Source of the DNA: Bacteroidales bacterium
GTDB lineage: Bacteria; Bacteroidota; Bacteroidia; Bacteroidales; JAQUTK01
Reading direction: 5' to 3'
Length of the DNA: 64,000 nt
Assembly (NCBI GenBank): GCA_028709785.1
Contig: JAQUTK010000003.1
Span: forward strand, 71,607-135,606
The position numbers were made by a program, and so were the translations under genes. The stretch's first letter is position 1, and each line of letters opens with the position of its first letter. Below the pieces are notes generated by a model, which saw only the letters and a program-made list of their open reading frames with translations, had not been told where the DNA came from and searched no databases. Positions 17,223-25,742 of this stretch are shown in pieces.

Positions 17223-18686
17223 ATGTTTAGTAAGAAATTAGTTGTCTCAATACCTTGTTTGTCGCTATTCGCGTGCATGGCTTTTCTTTTTACTTCTTGC
17301 CTGAATGACGACCAAGAATCACTTTCCGGTGATGCAGCGATTTATAAATTCTATTTTATCGACAATGATTCAATAGAGGGTTTATCGGATTATAAGTTTA
17401 CCATAGACCAGGTAAATAATAGAATATTTAATCAGGACTCGCTGCCGTATCATTCGGACGTGACTCACTTGGTGCCTTCTATCTCCTTTTTTGCTACTCC
17501 CAAAGGATGGCTCTTTAATGATTCACTCACATGGAATACGAAAGATTCATTGGATTTCTCGTCTCCGATGACATTGACCATCTTCTCTTCGGACGGATCG
17601 TCTTCAAAGAAATACACCATTACCGTAAATGTGCATCAGGTTGACCCTGATTCTATTGCCTGGACCAAGACTGTACCCTCTTATTCTCCGGCTATAGGTA
17701 TCTCCGGGGCGGGCGCATATACTCAAAATACCAAGACGATTAACTGGAATGGGAATCTCTGGATGTATAGCTATTCTTCATCGACAACTCCTCAGCTCTA
17801 TGTTTCGGGCGATAAAGGAAATACCTGGACACAAAACGCCCTGAGTGGATTGGCACTTGGAACTCAGTTTGGAGGACTTTCTGTGGCAGGAAATAAACTT
17901 TATGTGTATAACACATTAAACAAGAGTTTGCATGTGTCGGGCGATGGATCCAACTGGTCTAACGTTGATATGACAGCTGTAAAAGACTCATTCTGTTATC
18001 TTGTCGGTGCTGTGGATGGGAAGGTTTGCGGTATAGCAGAAGATGCTGCCGGTTATCTTCGCTTCTTCACTACTCCTGATTTCGTGACAATAGAATATAG
18101 CAAAAGCGTGGTTCCACTCGGATTTCCTGTGCGGGGACAAGCCACAGCCAATTATACAACCAGCACCGGGGTATCGGTACTGACGACCGGCTTGGGCTAT
18201 GGAATAAGTTACCCCTCCTACGATGGCAAGTTTATCTTTAACAGTACATCTACGGATAATGTATATACGACGATGTTTTGGAGTACTCAGGATGGGTTGA
18301 ATTGGGCCAATCTGACCAGCAATAAGGCTACAGAGATCTTAACCGTTGATGAATGGAACGCTTTGATAGCTAAGGAAGTGCCTTATGGACGAAGAACCGG
18401 AGCAAGCTTGTATCAATACGACAAGGTCTTATATCTTGCAGGCGGAATCAAGAGTCAGTCTGCAACCAGTGACGGAACGGTCTGGTATTCACGGGATGGT
18501 GGATCAAACTGGATAGAAGCAGAAACCAAAAAAATATTTCCGCCCAATTATGATCCTCGAATGAATGCTTCGTTCATTGTGGATGAAAATAATGTAATTT
18601 CGGTTTATGGGGGCTCGAAAGACTATGCTACTCCATTGACAGATATTTGGCGTGGAAGAATGAATAAGTATGGTTTTTCTCTATAG
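17223..18686 (+). CDS. DUF6242-like surface lipoprotein with a beta-propeller-like body
   Basis: The protein has 487 residues. The signal peptide ends in a lipobox with Asp residues close behind (FTSC-LNDD), as in exported Bacteroidota lipoproteins. An N-terminal beta domain (about residues 30-130) precedes repeated blades containing W/Y and GxxW motifs (LYVSGDKGNTWTQN, LHVSGDGSNWSNV, WSTQDGLNWANL, WYSRDGGSNWIEA). These resemble sialidase/BNR Asp-box repeats (SxDxGxxW). I recall this architecture as DUF6242. The start at 17223 is preferred over 17181 because the latter lies upstream of the predicted transcription start. No catalytic residues can be named, so it may only bind a ligand. Confidence 0.75.
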   Translation: MFSKKLVVSIPCLSLFACMAFLFTSCLNDDQESLSGDAAIYKFYFIDNDSIEGLSDYKFTIDQVNNRIFNQDSLPYHSDVTHLVPSISFFATPKGWLFNDSLTWNTKDSLDFSSPMTLTIFSSDGSSSKKYTITVNVHQVDPDSIAWTKTVPSYSPAIGISGAGAYTQNTKTINWNGNLWMYSYSSSTTPQLYVSGDKGNTWTQNALSGLALGTQFGGLSVAGNKLYVYNTLNKSLHVSGDGSNWSNVDMTAVKDSFCYLVGAVDGKVCGIAEDAAGYLRFFTTPDFVTIEYSKSVVPLGFPVRGQATANYTTSTGVSVLTTGLGYGISYPSYDGKFIFNSTSTDNVYTTMFWSTQDGLNWANLTSNKATEILTVDEWNALIAKEVPYGRRTGASLYQYDKVLYLAGGIKSQSATSDGTVWYSRDGGSNWIEAETKKIFPPNYDPRMNASFIVDENNVISVYGGSKDYATPLTDIWRGRMNKYGFSL

Positions 18687-18730
18687 GTTGTGAAATTTTA
18701 AGTAGTGCTATGTAATTTTGATTCGATTTG

Positions 18731-18738
18731 TACGTTTG
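18731..18738 (+). promoter_or_regulatory. -7 element before the DUF6089-like gene
   Basis: TACGTTTG matches TAnnTTTG and lies 27 bases before the TTG start. It probably drives the DUF6089/uppS/bamA/skp cluster. Confidence 0.6.
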
Positions 18739-18765
18739 CATACAGTATAGAATGTAACTTCGTTA

Positions 18766-19473
18766 TTGAAATTGAAACCACTACACCATATTAAGAAATT
18801 CACAGCTCTGCTTCTGCTGTTGATTTTTCCTGTAATGCTTCAGGCACAGGAAGAGTACATGATGGAGTTGGGCGTGCATGGAGGTGGTAGCTTCTATATG
18901 GGAGATGCCAATACAACCGGTTTTTTCCGGAATACAGAGTCTGCATTTGGCGTGCTGTGGAGATATAATTTCAATCCACGCTATTCACTGAAAGTGGATG
19001 CTACGCGGGCGAAAGTATCGGGTGATACAAAAACTTCTGGGAATGCTTTCCCTCTTGGACAAGAGATCTCTTTTGGGAAAGATATTTATAATGTGGGAGG
19101 GCAGTTTGAATTTAACTTCAATGGTTATGGTTATAATCTGCGAAACTGCAAGCGGTTTTCTCCCTATATTTTTGCAGGGCTGGGCGTAGCTCTTGCAACC
19201 GGAGAAAATAGTACCGGTTTTGGAGTCAATCTTCCGTTTGGAGCGGGAGTGAAATATAAGTTGGCTCCACGGCTGAATATCGGATTGGAATTTTCCATGC
19301 ATAAATTCTTTTCCGATAAGCTGGATGATGTGAAAGGATCAAACCGGCTATCTCTGGCAGACCCGTATGAGATAAAAAGTTCATGGTTAAAGAATAAAGA
19401 CTGGTATTCGTTTACGATGATTTCTATCTCTTACGATTTTATGTCCCGGATTAGAAGATGTAATAATAACTAA
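18766..19473 (+). CDS. DUF6089-like outer-membrane beta-barrel protein
   Basis: The protein has 235 residues. The signal peptide (FTALLLLLIFPVMLQAQ) is followed by about eight beta-strands of a small barrel, starting MELGVHGGGSFYMGD. It sits directly before uppS and bamA, where Bacteroidales genomes usually carry a DUF6089 gene, so an envelope-assembly role is plausible but unproven. The start codon appears to be TTG (18766). An in-frame stop at 18748 rules out earlier starts, and the first in-frame ATG lies inside the signal peptide. Confidence 0.75.
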   Translation: MKLKPLHHIKKFTALLLLLIFPVMLQAQEEYMMELGVHGGGSFYMGDANTTGFFRNTESAFGVLWRYNFNPRYSLKVDATRAKVSGDTKTSGNAFPLGQEISFGKDIYNVGGQFEFNFNGYGYNLRNCKRFSPYIFAGLGVALATGENSTGFGVNLPFGAGVKYKLAPRLNIGLEFSMHKFFSDKLDDVKGSNRLSLADPYEIKSSWLKNKDWYSFTMISISYDFMSRIRRCNNN

Positions 19474-19485
19474 AAGGATTGATGA

Positions 19486-20223
19486 ATGTCGTATAAAAAT
19501 CAGATCGACTGTTCCGTTTTGCCAAAGCATGTGGCCATCATTATGGATGGCAACGGGCGTTGGGCGAAAGAGAAAGGAATGGAACGTTATAAAGGACATA
19601 TCGAGGGTGTAGAATCTGTGCGGTCTATAGCAGAAACTGCTGCAGAGCTAGGCATCAGATACCTTACTTTATATACTTTTTCGACAGAAAACTGGAATCG
19701 TCCCAAGGAGGAGGTTGATGCGCTGATGTCTTTACTGATCACGCAGATTGAACGTGAATCGCCAACCTTCAAAAAGAATAATATCAGCTTGCGGGCTATT
19801 GGCGATTTATCACGCTTGCCAATTCCGGTGAGAGAAAGACTAGAGAATTGCATGCGTGAGACTGCTTCCCATACGGGAATGACGTTGATACTCGCATTAA
19901 GCTACTCTTCACGTTGGGAAATAACCAATGCGGCAAAAGAGATTGCTCTGCAAGTGAAGGAGGGGACACTGAATGTGGAGGCAATTGATGAGGCCACTTT
20001 TTCTGCTCATCTTTCAACCAGTGAAATACCTGATCCGGATTTGTTGATCCGTACCGGAAAAGAATATCGTATCAGTAATTACCTGCTTTGGCAGGCAGCA
20101 TATACAGAACTGTTTTTCCCTGACTTGTACTGGCCTGATTTTCGTGCGGAAGATTTTTATAAAATTATTTGTGATTATCAAAAGAGAGAACGCCGCTTCG
20201 GGAAGACGAGCGAGCAAATATAG
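19486..20223 (+). CDS. uppS: Undecaprenyl diphosphate synthase-type cis-prenyltransferase
   Basis: The protein has 245 residues. It condenses isopentenyl diphosphate onto farnesyl diphosphate to give the C55 carrier for peptidoglycan and O-antigen. Family motifs are MDGNGRWAK (catalytic Asp21), FSTENWNRP and the IPP-binding motif [17 protein letters not shown] with Arg189 and Arg195. In most relatives that motif is RT(G/S)GE; here the Gly before Glu193 is Lys192. The second site SYSSRWEI replaces GGR, which I recall as normal in Bacteroidales. It lies 12 bases after the DUF6089-like gene and one base before bamA, so the group is one operon for envelope building. Confidence 0.96.
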   Translation: MSYKNQIDCSVLPKHVAIIMDGNGRWAKEKGMERYKGHIEGVESVRSIAETAAELGIRYLTLYTFSTENWNRPKEEVDALMSLLITQIERESPTFKKNNISLRAIGDLSRLPIPVRERLENCMRETASHTGMTLILALSYSSRWEITNAAKEIALQVKEGTLNVEAIDEATFSAHLSTSEIPDPDLLIRTGKEYRISNYLLWQAAYTELFFPDLYWPDFRAEDFYKIICDYQKRERRFGKTSEQI

Positions 20224-20224
20224 T

Positions 20225-22825
20225 ATGAAGAAACCAAGTATTTACAAGCTAATAGCTGCGGTTATTTGTTTTACCTTGTTTGATTTTTCCCTGGCAGCAC
20301 AGATCGTTTCCGATTCTTTGCCTGTGATTGATTATACAGTAGCGGATAAGAGATATATCATTGAAGATATAACTGTATCAGGTGTTCCGGATTATGATAA
20401 TCAGGTGGTTATTGGTATTTCCGGACTCGAAAAGGGAGAAGAGATTGTACTTCCGGGAGGAACTGAAATCTCAAAGGCTGTGCGTAACTATTGGAAAAAC
20501 GGTCTTTTCTCTGATGTTGGTATTGAAGCAACAAAGATTGTGGGAAACAGAATCTGGTTGAATATCCGTCTCCAGCGATCACCCCGTATCTCAGAGATCG
20601 TCTTTGAAGGATTAAAAAAGTCCGAGCGAGAGGAGCTTGAACCACAGATCGGTCTTTATAAAGGAAGTCAGATTACTCCAAACTTGATAGGACTGGCCAA
20701 AGCTAGAATTCAAAAGTATTTTGAAGATAAAGGATTCAAGAATGTTGAAGTGAATATTTCACAGAAAGATGATTTATCTAAAGAGAACGAACAGATTGTC
20801 ACGATCAACGTCGATAAGAAGACAAAGATCAAAGTACACGAGATAATCATTGTCGGCAACAAAGCTTTGTCTGAGAATAAGATCGAAAAAGCGATGAAGA
20901 AGACCAGTGAGAAAGGAAAGCTCCGCAATATATTCAAGTCAAAGAAATTTATTCCGGAAGAGTATGAGAATGACAAAAACCTGATCATCGAAAAATACAA
21001 CGAATTGGGATATCGTGATGCGCAGATAGTGAAAGACAGTGTTTTCCCGTTCAGTGAGAAGACTGTAGACATTTTTATGAAGATTGAAGAAGGAGAGAAG
21101 TATTATATCCGCGATATAAAATGGGTCGGTAATACTGTTTATGATACAGCACTCTTGTCTGCCCTGCTGCGTCTCAAGCCGAAGGATGTCTATAATCAGA
21201 AATTACTTTGGGAACGTCTGAAGGGAGGTCCGAAAGATCAGGATGCGGTAGCCAATATGTATACAAACAACGGTTATCTGATGGCTCACATTATGCCTGT
21301 AGAAGTAAATGTGGAAAATGATTCGGTGGATCTGGAGTTGCGTGTTTTCGAAGGCAAGCAGTTTCCGATCAATAAAATTGAGATTCAGGGTAATGACCGG
21401 TTGTATGAACATGTGATCCGTCGGGAGCTTCGTACAAAGCCGGGAGAAATGTATGACCAGTCGCAATTGGTACGTTCTTTGCAAGAACTTGCTCAGACAG
21501 GCCAGTTTAACCCGGAAACGCTCGGACAAGAATTTAAAGTAAATGAAGAAGATGGCAATGTGGACATCATTTATAAACTTGAGTCGAAAGCTAATGACCA
21601 GGTAGAGTTGTCGTTCGGATGGGGAAATACGGGTGTGATTGGTCAGCTGGGATTTAAGTTTTCCAATTTTGCAATCCAAAATCTCTTTAAGAAAGAAAAC
21701 CGAAAAGGAATTATTCCGCAGGGAGAAGGTCAGACTTTCCGAATCAGTGCTCAGACAAACGGTGTCTATTACCAATCATACAGCGTTTCATTTTTGGAAC
21801 CATGGTTAGGAGGCAAACGTCCGAACTCGCTTTCGATTAATGCGCACTATACGTATCAGACGGATGTGAGTTCGCGATACTACAACAGTAGTAATAACTT
21901 GTACTATTATAACTATCTTTATGGAGGTTACAACAGCGATTACAGTTCCAACCTGGCAGCGATGGAGTCGGATCCGGATAAGTATATCAGACTGTTTGGT
22001 GTATCCGTCGGATCAGGACGGCGTTTAAGCTGGCCGGATGACTTCTTTACTTTTTATTCCGAACTTGCCTATCAGAACTATAAGTTGAGCAACTGGCAAT
22101 ATTTTCTCATCACGGATGGTTCTTGCCACAATATCAATCTGAATTTCACACTTGGTCGTAATTCTGTGTTTAATCCTATTTACCCGCGTGATGGTTCCAC
22201 TTTCTCTCTCTCTTTGCAAGTGACCCCTCCTTATTCTTTATTTGACGGCAAAGATTATTCAGACCCCAAAATGTCCAACAAAGAGAAGTTTAAGTTTATT
22301 GAATATCATAAGTGGAAATTCCTTTCAAAGACTTTTACCTCCTTGTCTAACAACGAGAAGCTGGTGTTGATGACTCGTGCGGATTTTGGTTTTGTCGGCT
22401 ATTTCAATAAGAATAAAAAGTCGCCGTTCGAAACATTCAGTGTCGGTGGTGATGGAATGACAGGATATGGTTCGACGTATGCAGTGGAAACGGTGGGACT
22501 CAGAGGTTATGAAAATGGATCTTTGACGTCTAAAGGATATGGTAATGCCTATTCAAGATTGGCGCTTGAGCTCAGGTATCCACTGATGCTGTCTAATGCT
22601 TCGAATATTTATGCATTGGGATTTGTCGAAGCAGGTAATGCGTGGACAAGCTTTAAAAATTTCAATCCATTTGAGTTGAAACGGTCTGCCGGTATTGGTT
22701 TGCGTATCATGCTCCCGATGGTCGGAATGCTTGGTATTGACTATGGATATGGATTTGATAAGATCAACAACAGCTATGATAATAGCAAGAGTCAGTTCCA
22801 CTTTGTAATTGGACAAGAGTTTTAA
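20225..22825 (+). CDS. bamA: Outer-membrane protein assembly factor BamA (Omp85 family)
   Basis: The protein has 866 residues. The signal peptide (KLIAAVICFTLFDFSLAAQ) is followed by five POTRA-type modules up to about residue 440 (e.g. YIIEDITVSGVPDYDN, KVHEIIIVGNKALSENKIEKAM, FPINKIEIQGNDRLYEHVIRREL). A 16-strand Omp85 barrel then carries the conserved loop-6 motif (VGLRGYENGS) and ends in HFVIGQEF. It folds and inserts other outer-membrane proteins. The ATG at 20225 follows the uppS stop by one base; a frame extended back to 20144 would lie inside uppS. Two Skp-like chaperone genes follow, a typical partner arrangement. Confidence 0.97.
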   Translation: MKKPSIYKLIAAVICFTLFDFSLAAQIVSDSLPVIDYTVADKRYIIEDITVSGVPDYDNQVVIGISGLEKGEEIVLPGGTEISKAVRNYWKNGLFSDVGIEATKIVGNRIWLNIRLQRSPRISEIVFEGLKKSEREELEPQIGLYKGSQITPNLIGLAKARIQKYFEDKGFKNVEVNISQKDDLSKENEQIVTINVDKKTKIKVHEIIIVGNKALSENKIEKAMKKTSEKGKLRNIFKSKKFIPEEYENDKNLIIEKYNELGYRDAQIVKDSVFPFSEKTVDIFMKIEEGEKYYIRDIKWVGNTVYDTALLSALLRLKPKDVYNQKLLWERLKGGPKDQDAVANMYTNNGYLMAHIMPVEVNVENDSVDLELRVFEGKQFPINKIEIQGNDRLYEHVIRRELRTKPGEMYDQSQLVRSLQELAQTGQFNPETLGQEFKVNEEDGNVDIIYKLESKANDQVELSFGWGNTGVIGQLGFKFSNFAIQNLFKKENRKGIIPQGEGQTFRISAQTNGVYYQSYSVSFLEPWLGGKRPNSLSINAHYTYQTDVSSRYYNSSNNLYYYNYLYGGYNSDYSSNLAAMESDPDKYIRLFGVSVGSGRRLSWPDDFFTFYSELAYQNYKLSNWQYFLITDGSCHNINLNFTLGRNSVFNPIYPRDGSTFSLSLQVTPPYSLFDGKDYSDPKMSNKEKFKFIEYHKWKFLSKTFTSLSNNEKLVLMTRADFGFVGYFNKNKKSPFETFSVGGDGMTGYGSTYAVETVGLRGYENGSLTSKGYGNAYSRLALELRYPLMLSNASNIYALGFVEAGNAWTSFKNFNPFELKRSAGIGLRIMLPMVGMLGIDYGYGFDKINNSYDNSKSQFHFVIGQEF

Positions 22826-22838
22826 ACAATAATAGTAT

Positions 22839-23360
22839 ATGATTATGAGACGATTATTTATTGCTTTGTTTGTGATGATGGCAATGTCTTTTTCGGCTTC
22901 CGCCCAGAAAATAGCATTGATTGATATGGAATATATTTTGAAGAATATTCCGGCGTATGAGATGGCTAACGAACAGCTGGCACAGGTCTCCAAGAAATGG
23001 GAAGCAGAAGTTCAGGTACAGCTTGAAGCGGTGCAGACAATGTATAAAGAGTATCAGGCGGAACAAGTCTTCTTGTCTGCCGAGATGAAAAAGAAGAAAG
23101 AAGATGCCATTATTGCCAAAGAGAAAGAAGCTCAGGAGCTCAAAAGAAAATACTTTGGTTCGGACGGTGAACTCTACAAAAAGAGAGAAAGTCTGATGAA
23201 ACCGATACAGGATGAGATTTATGAAGCTGTAAAAACACTTTCTGAGGACAAAGGATATCAGTTGATCCTGGACAGAGCCTCCGGAGTGAATATCATTTTC
23301 GCCTCTCCCAAGATTGATATTAGTAATGAGGTACTTGTAAAACTAGGTTATTCAAAATAA
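22839..23360 (+). CDS. OmpH/Skp-family periplasmic chaperone, copy 1
   Basis: The protein has 173 residues. After a signal peptide ending in SASAQ comes KIALIDMEYILKNIPAYEMA, the Skp/OmpH start. A long charged coiled-coil follows (residues about 45-125: VQVQLEAVQTMYKEYQAEQ, KKKKEDAIIAKEKEAQELKRK), then the C-terminal beta strand region. Skp trimers hold unfolded outer-membrane proteins for BamA, whose gene is 13 bases upstream. The ATG at 22839 or 22845 (MRRLFIALF) could be used. Confidence 0.92.
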   Translation: MIMRRLFIALFVMMAMSFSASAQKIALIDMEYILKNIPAYEMANEQLAQVSKKWEAEVQVQLEAVQTMYKEYQAEQVFLSAEMKKKKEDAIIAKEKEAQELKRKYFGSDGELYKKRESLMKPIQDEIYEAVKTLSEDKGYQLILDRASGVNIIFASPKIDISNEVLVKLGYSK

Positions 23361-23365
23361 ATAAG

Positions 23366-23373
23366 TACATTTG
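23366..23373 (+). promoter_or_regulatory. -7 element before the second skp-like gene
   Basis: TACATTTG matches TAnnTTTG, 47 bases before the ATG. The second chaperone gene may thus also be transcribed separately. Confidence 0.5.
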
Positions 23374-23420
23374 CAGCCAATATAATTGAACCAGATAATT
23401 ACATTTTAAAGATTAATAGT

Positions 23421-23927
23421 ATGTTGAAGAAAATTTTAGTTGTTCTTTTCTGTGTGTTAACCACAGGAAGTTATGCACAAACTGCAGAGTTGAAGTTTGG
23501 ACATTTAGACACAGGAACTTTTATGGAAAGTCTTCCTGAAACCAAAGAAGTGCAGAAGAAACTGGCAGATCTGCAAAATAAATATGAAGCGGAGTTGTCT
23601 AAACTTAACGAAGAGTTTAATAAAAAATATACAGAACTTGCTACGCAATCAGATACACTTCCTCCAACAATTAAATCGAGAAGAACCCAGGAGATCACTG
23701 AATTGCAACAGAAGATTACTAACTTCCGTGAACAAGCCTATCAAGATCTTCAGACTCAGAGCGAATCATTGATAGCTCCGATCAAGGAGAAAGTTCGCGT
23801 GGCTATCAAGGATGTAGCAGCGGAACAAGGATTGATCTATGTTTTTGAAGCACCGGCATTACTCTATTATTCAGATAAGAGTATCGATTTGACGCCTCTG
23901 ATGAAGAAGAAATTCAATTTGCAATAA
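23421..23927 (+). CDS. OmpH/Skp-family periplasmic chaperone, copy 2
   Basis: The protein has 168 residues. The signal peptide (ILVVLFCVLTTGSYAQ) is followed by ELKFGHLDTGTFMESLPE, the equivalent of the Skp opening strand, and by a coiled coil (QKKLADLQNKYEAELSKLNE and onward to about residue 115). It is clearly a paralogue of the gene before it, with the same layout but well diverged. Two or more tandem skp-like genes after bamA are usual in Bacteroidota. A hairpin at 23944-23978 follows. Confidence 0.92.
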   Translation: MLKKILVVLFCVLTTGSYAQTAELKFGHLDTGTFMESLPETKEVQKKLADLQNKYEAELSKLNEEFNKKYTELATQSDTLPPTIKSRRTQEITELQQKITNFREQAYQDLQTQSESLIAPIKEKVRVAIKDVAAEQGLIYVFEAPALLYYSDKSIDLTPLMKKKFNLQ

Positions 23928-23943
23928 CAGTCAGAAGATAATT

Positions 23944-23978
23944 CAAAGAGGCTGTCTCCGGTGGGGATAGCCTCTTTG
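23944..23978. terminator. Hairpin after the skp genes, possible terminator
   Basis: CAAAGAGGCT (23944-23953) pairs perfectly with AGCCTCTTTG (23969-23978) around a 15-base loop. There is no long T run after the stem, so termination may be partial, with read-through into murI. Confidence 0.55.
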
Positions 23979-24011
23979 CGCTTAAAGGAAACGTTTCAAA
24001 AAGTGATTAAC

Positions 24012-24848
24012 ATGATGAGCAATTCCACAAAAACGCCCATTGGTGTGTTTGACTCCGGCTATGGAGGACTGACTATCTTGCGTCAGTTTCTTGCTTCCAT
24101 GCCTGAATATGACTTTATTTATTTGGGTGATAATGCCCGTGCACCCTATGGCACCCGTTCTTTTGAGGTCGTGTATGAATTTACCTGGCAGGCAGTGCGC
24201 CGTCTTTTTGAGATGGGATGTCCGCTCGTTATACTTGCATGCAATACAGCCTCCGCCAAAGCACTGCGTTCTATTCAGCAAATCAATCTGCCTCATACAG
24301 CTCCTGAAAACAGAGTGCTGGGCGTGATACGTCCCACCGTTGAGGCTATCGGAGAGGTTACCCGCAATGGTCATGTTGGTATTCTTGGTACGGAAGGAAC
24401 CATTCGTTCCGGTTCTTATGTCATAGAAATAGGAAAACTCTTTCCTTCCATTTCGCTGCAAAGCGAATTTTGTCCGATGTGGGTGCCGTTGGTTGAGAAT
24501 CGTGAATTTGATCAGCCCGGAGCTGATTATTTTGTCCGTAAGGATCTGGACAGACTTCTGCAGAAAGATCCTTTGATTGATACCATAATACTCGGTTGTA
24601 CGCACTATCCCTTGTTGATCAATAAGATTAGTCAATATGTACCGGAGCATGTCCGGCTCTTGGAACAGGGAGAGTATGTCTCACGCAGCCTCGCCGATTA
24701 TCTCCATCGTCATCCCGAGATGGACAAACGTTGTTCAAAGGGAGGCACCTGTTCGTTCTTTACCACCGAATCGGAAGAGAAGTTCAGTGATTCTGCTTCT
24801 GTTTTCTTACACGAGGAAATACATGTACAACACATTACTTTGGAGTAA
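24012..24848 (+). CDS. murI: Glutamate racemase
   Basis: The protein has 278 residues and makes D-glutamate for peptidoglycan. The catalytic pair of cysteines is present: Cys77 in LACNTASA and Cys196 in LGCTHYPLL. The N-terminal motif is IGVFDSGYGGLT. The frame is open from 23961 with a GTG that lies inside the hairpin loop; MMSNSTKTPIGVFDSG (24012, or the next ATG at 24015) is the proper start. It follows the skp genes in the envelope cluster, as in other Bacteroidales. Confidence 0.97.
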   Translation: MMSNSTKTPIGVFDSGYGGLTILRQFLASMPEYDFIYLGDNARAPYGTRSFEVVYEFTWQAVRRLFEMGCPLVILACNTASAKALRSIQQINLPHTAPENRVLGVIRPTVEAIGEVTRNGHVGILGTEGTIRSGSYVIEIGKLFPSISLQSEFCPMWVPLVENREFDQPGADYFVRKDLDRLLQKDPLIDTIILGCTHYPLLINKISQYVPEHVRLLEQGEYVSRSLADYLHRHPEMDKRCSKGGTCSFFTTESEEKFSDSASVFLHEEIHVQHITLE

Positions 24849-24940
24849 TCTTTTTTTTTCATTGCTTTAGCCCGGGATTACTTCCTTTGTGTTCTGTTAT
24901 AAATAATGAAGAAGAATAGGTTGATCTTGAAAAAATAGTA

Positions 24941-24948
24941 TATATTTG
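24941..24948 (+). promoter_or_regulatory. -7 element before the PorT-like gene
   Basis: TATATTTG matches TAnnTTTG, 56 bases before the ATG. TTG occurs 17 bases upstream as a weak -33 box. Confidence 0.55.
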
Positions 24949-25004
24949 CGGATATAATAGTTTCAAGATATTAACCTGATTAGTCACAAATAAAACAGAA
25001 AGGT

Positions 25005-25679
25005 ATGAGAAAATCAAAAGCATTACTTGCGGCTTTCGCAATGGTCCTGATAGCAGTTGTTCCCGCTCACGCACAATTTTCGCGGGGTATAAAAGGAGGA
25101 TTGAATCTGACGAACAATTATTTGTCTGATTTTAGTGCATCCGGTGTGAGTAACACATTGAGTGCTAAAAACATGACCGGCTTCTTTATCGGCCCTTCAG
25201 TTGAATACATGATCCCGGTGATCGGACTTGGCCTCGAAGCTTCTTTATTATATTCTCAAAAAGGAAGCAACTACGACATTGATCTTGGTGCCGCTTCATT
25301 TTCTGTAAAGGATAAGGTTCATTATCTTGATCTTCCTGTCAATCTGAAATACAAGTTCTCGCTGTTGGTTGCCGGAGCTTATGTATCTGCGGGGCCTTAT
25401 CTGAGCTACGCGATTTCCGGTAAACGTTCACTGTCAGATATGGTAGGAATAACTTCCAGCGAGATTAACAAATCGAACTTCTACAATGACCTGGATCTCG
25501 GTGTAAATCTGGGTGCCGGCGTCGAACTGTTGAGCCATCTTCAGGTGGGTATTCAATACAGCTGGGGTTTGAAAGATGCTGCTAAGAAAGAGATTACAAA
25601 CGGTAACTTAGGAGGAGCAGTGAGCAGTTTTAGCGCTAAGAACAGAGTCTTCTCTGTAAGTGCGGCATATTATTTCTGA
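25005..25679 (+). CDS. PorT-like outer-membrane beta-barrel protein
   Basis: The protein has 224 residues. A signal peptide ends in PAHAQ, followed by FSRGIKGGLNLTNNY, the start of the OMP_b-brl_2/PorT-type barrel. About eight strands follow, with periodic LDLPVNLKYKF and GPYLSYAISGK, ending in FSVSAAYYF. Such proteins are numerous in Bacteroidota; some assist type IX secretion, but nothing here proves that. It is a single-gene unit with its own promoter and a strong terminator. Confidence 0.85.
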   Translation: MRKSKALLAAFAMVLIAVVPAHAQFSRGIKGGLNLTNNYLSDFSASGVSNTLSAKNMTGFFIGPSVEYMIPVIGLGLEASLLYSQKGSNYDIDLGAASFSVKDKVHYLDLPVNLKYKFSLLVAGAYVSAGPYLSYAISGKRSLSDMVGITSSEINKSNFYNDLDLGVNLGAGVELLSHLQVGIQYSWGLKDAAKKEITNGNLGGAVSSFSAKNRVFSVSAAYYF

Positions 25680-25701
25680 TTTGAGACTATTTAAAATAAC
25701 G

Positions 25702-25736
25702 GTCACTGCAAGTACTGTCTTGCAGTGACTTTTTTT
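25702..25736 (+). terminator. Strong Rho-independent terminator of the PorT-like gene
   Basis: A perfect 11-base-pair stem (GTCACTGCAAG at 25702-25712 and its complement at 25719-25729) with a six-base loop is followed by seven Ts. It ends only six bases before the priA start. Confidence 0.93.
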
Positions 25737-25742
25737 CTATCC

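Noticed and set aside
20144-20224. N-terminal extension of bamA
   Set aside because: It lies inside uppS; the signal peptide begins at 20225.
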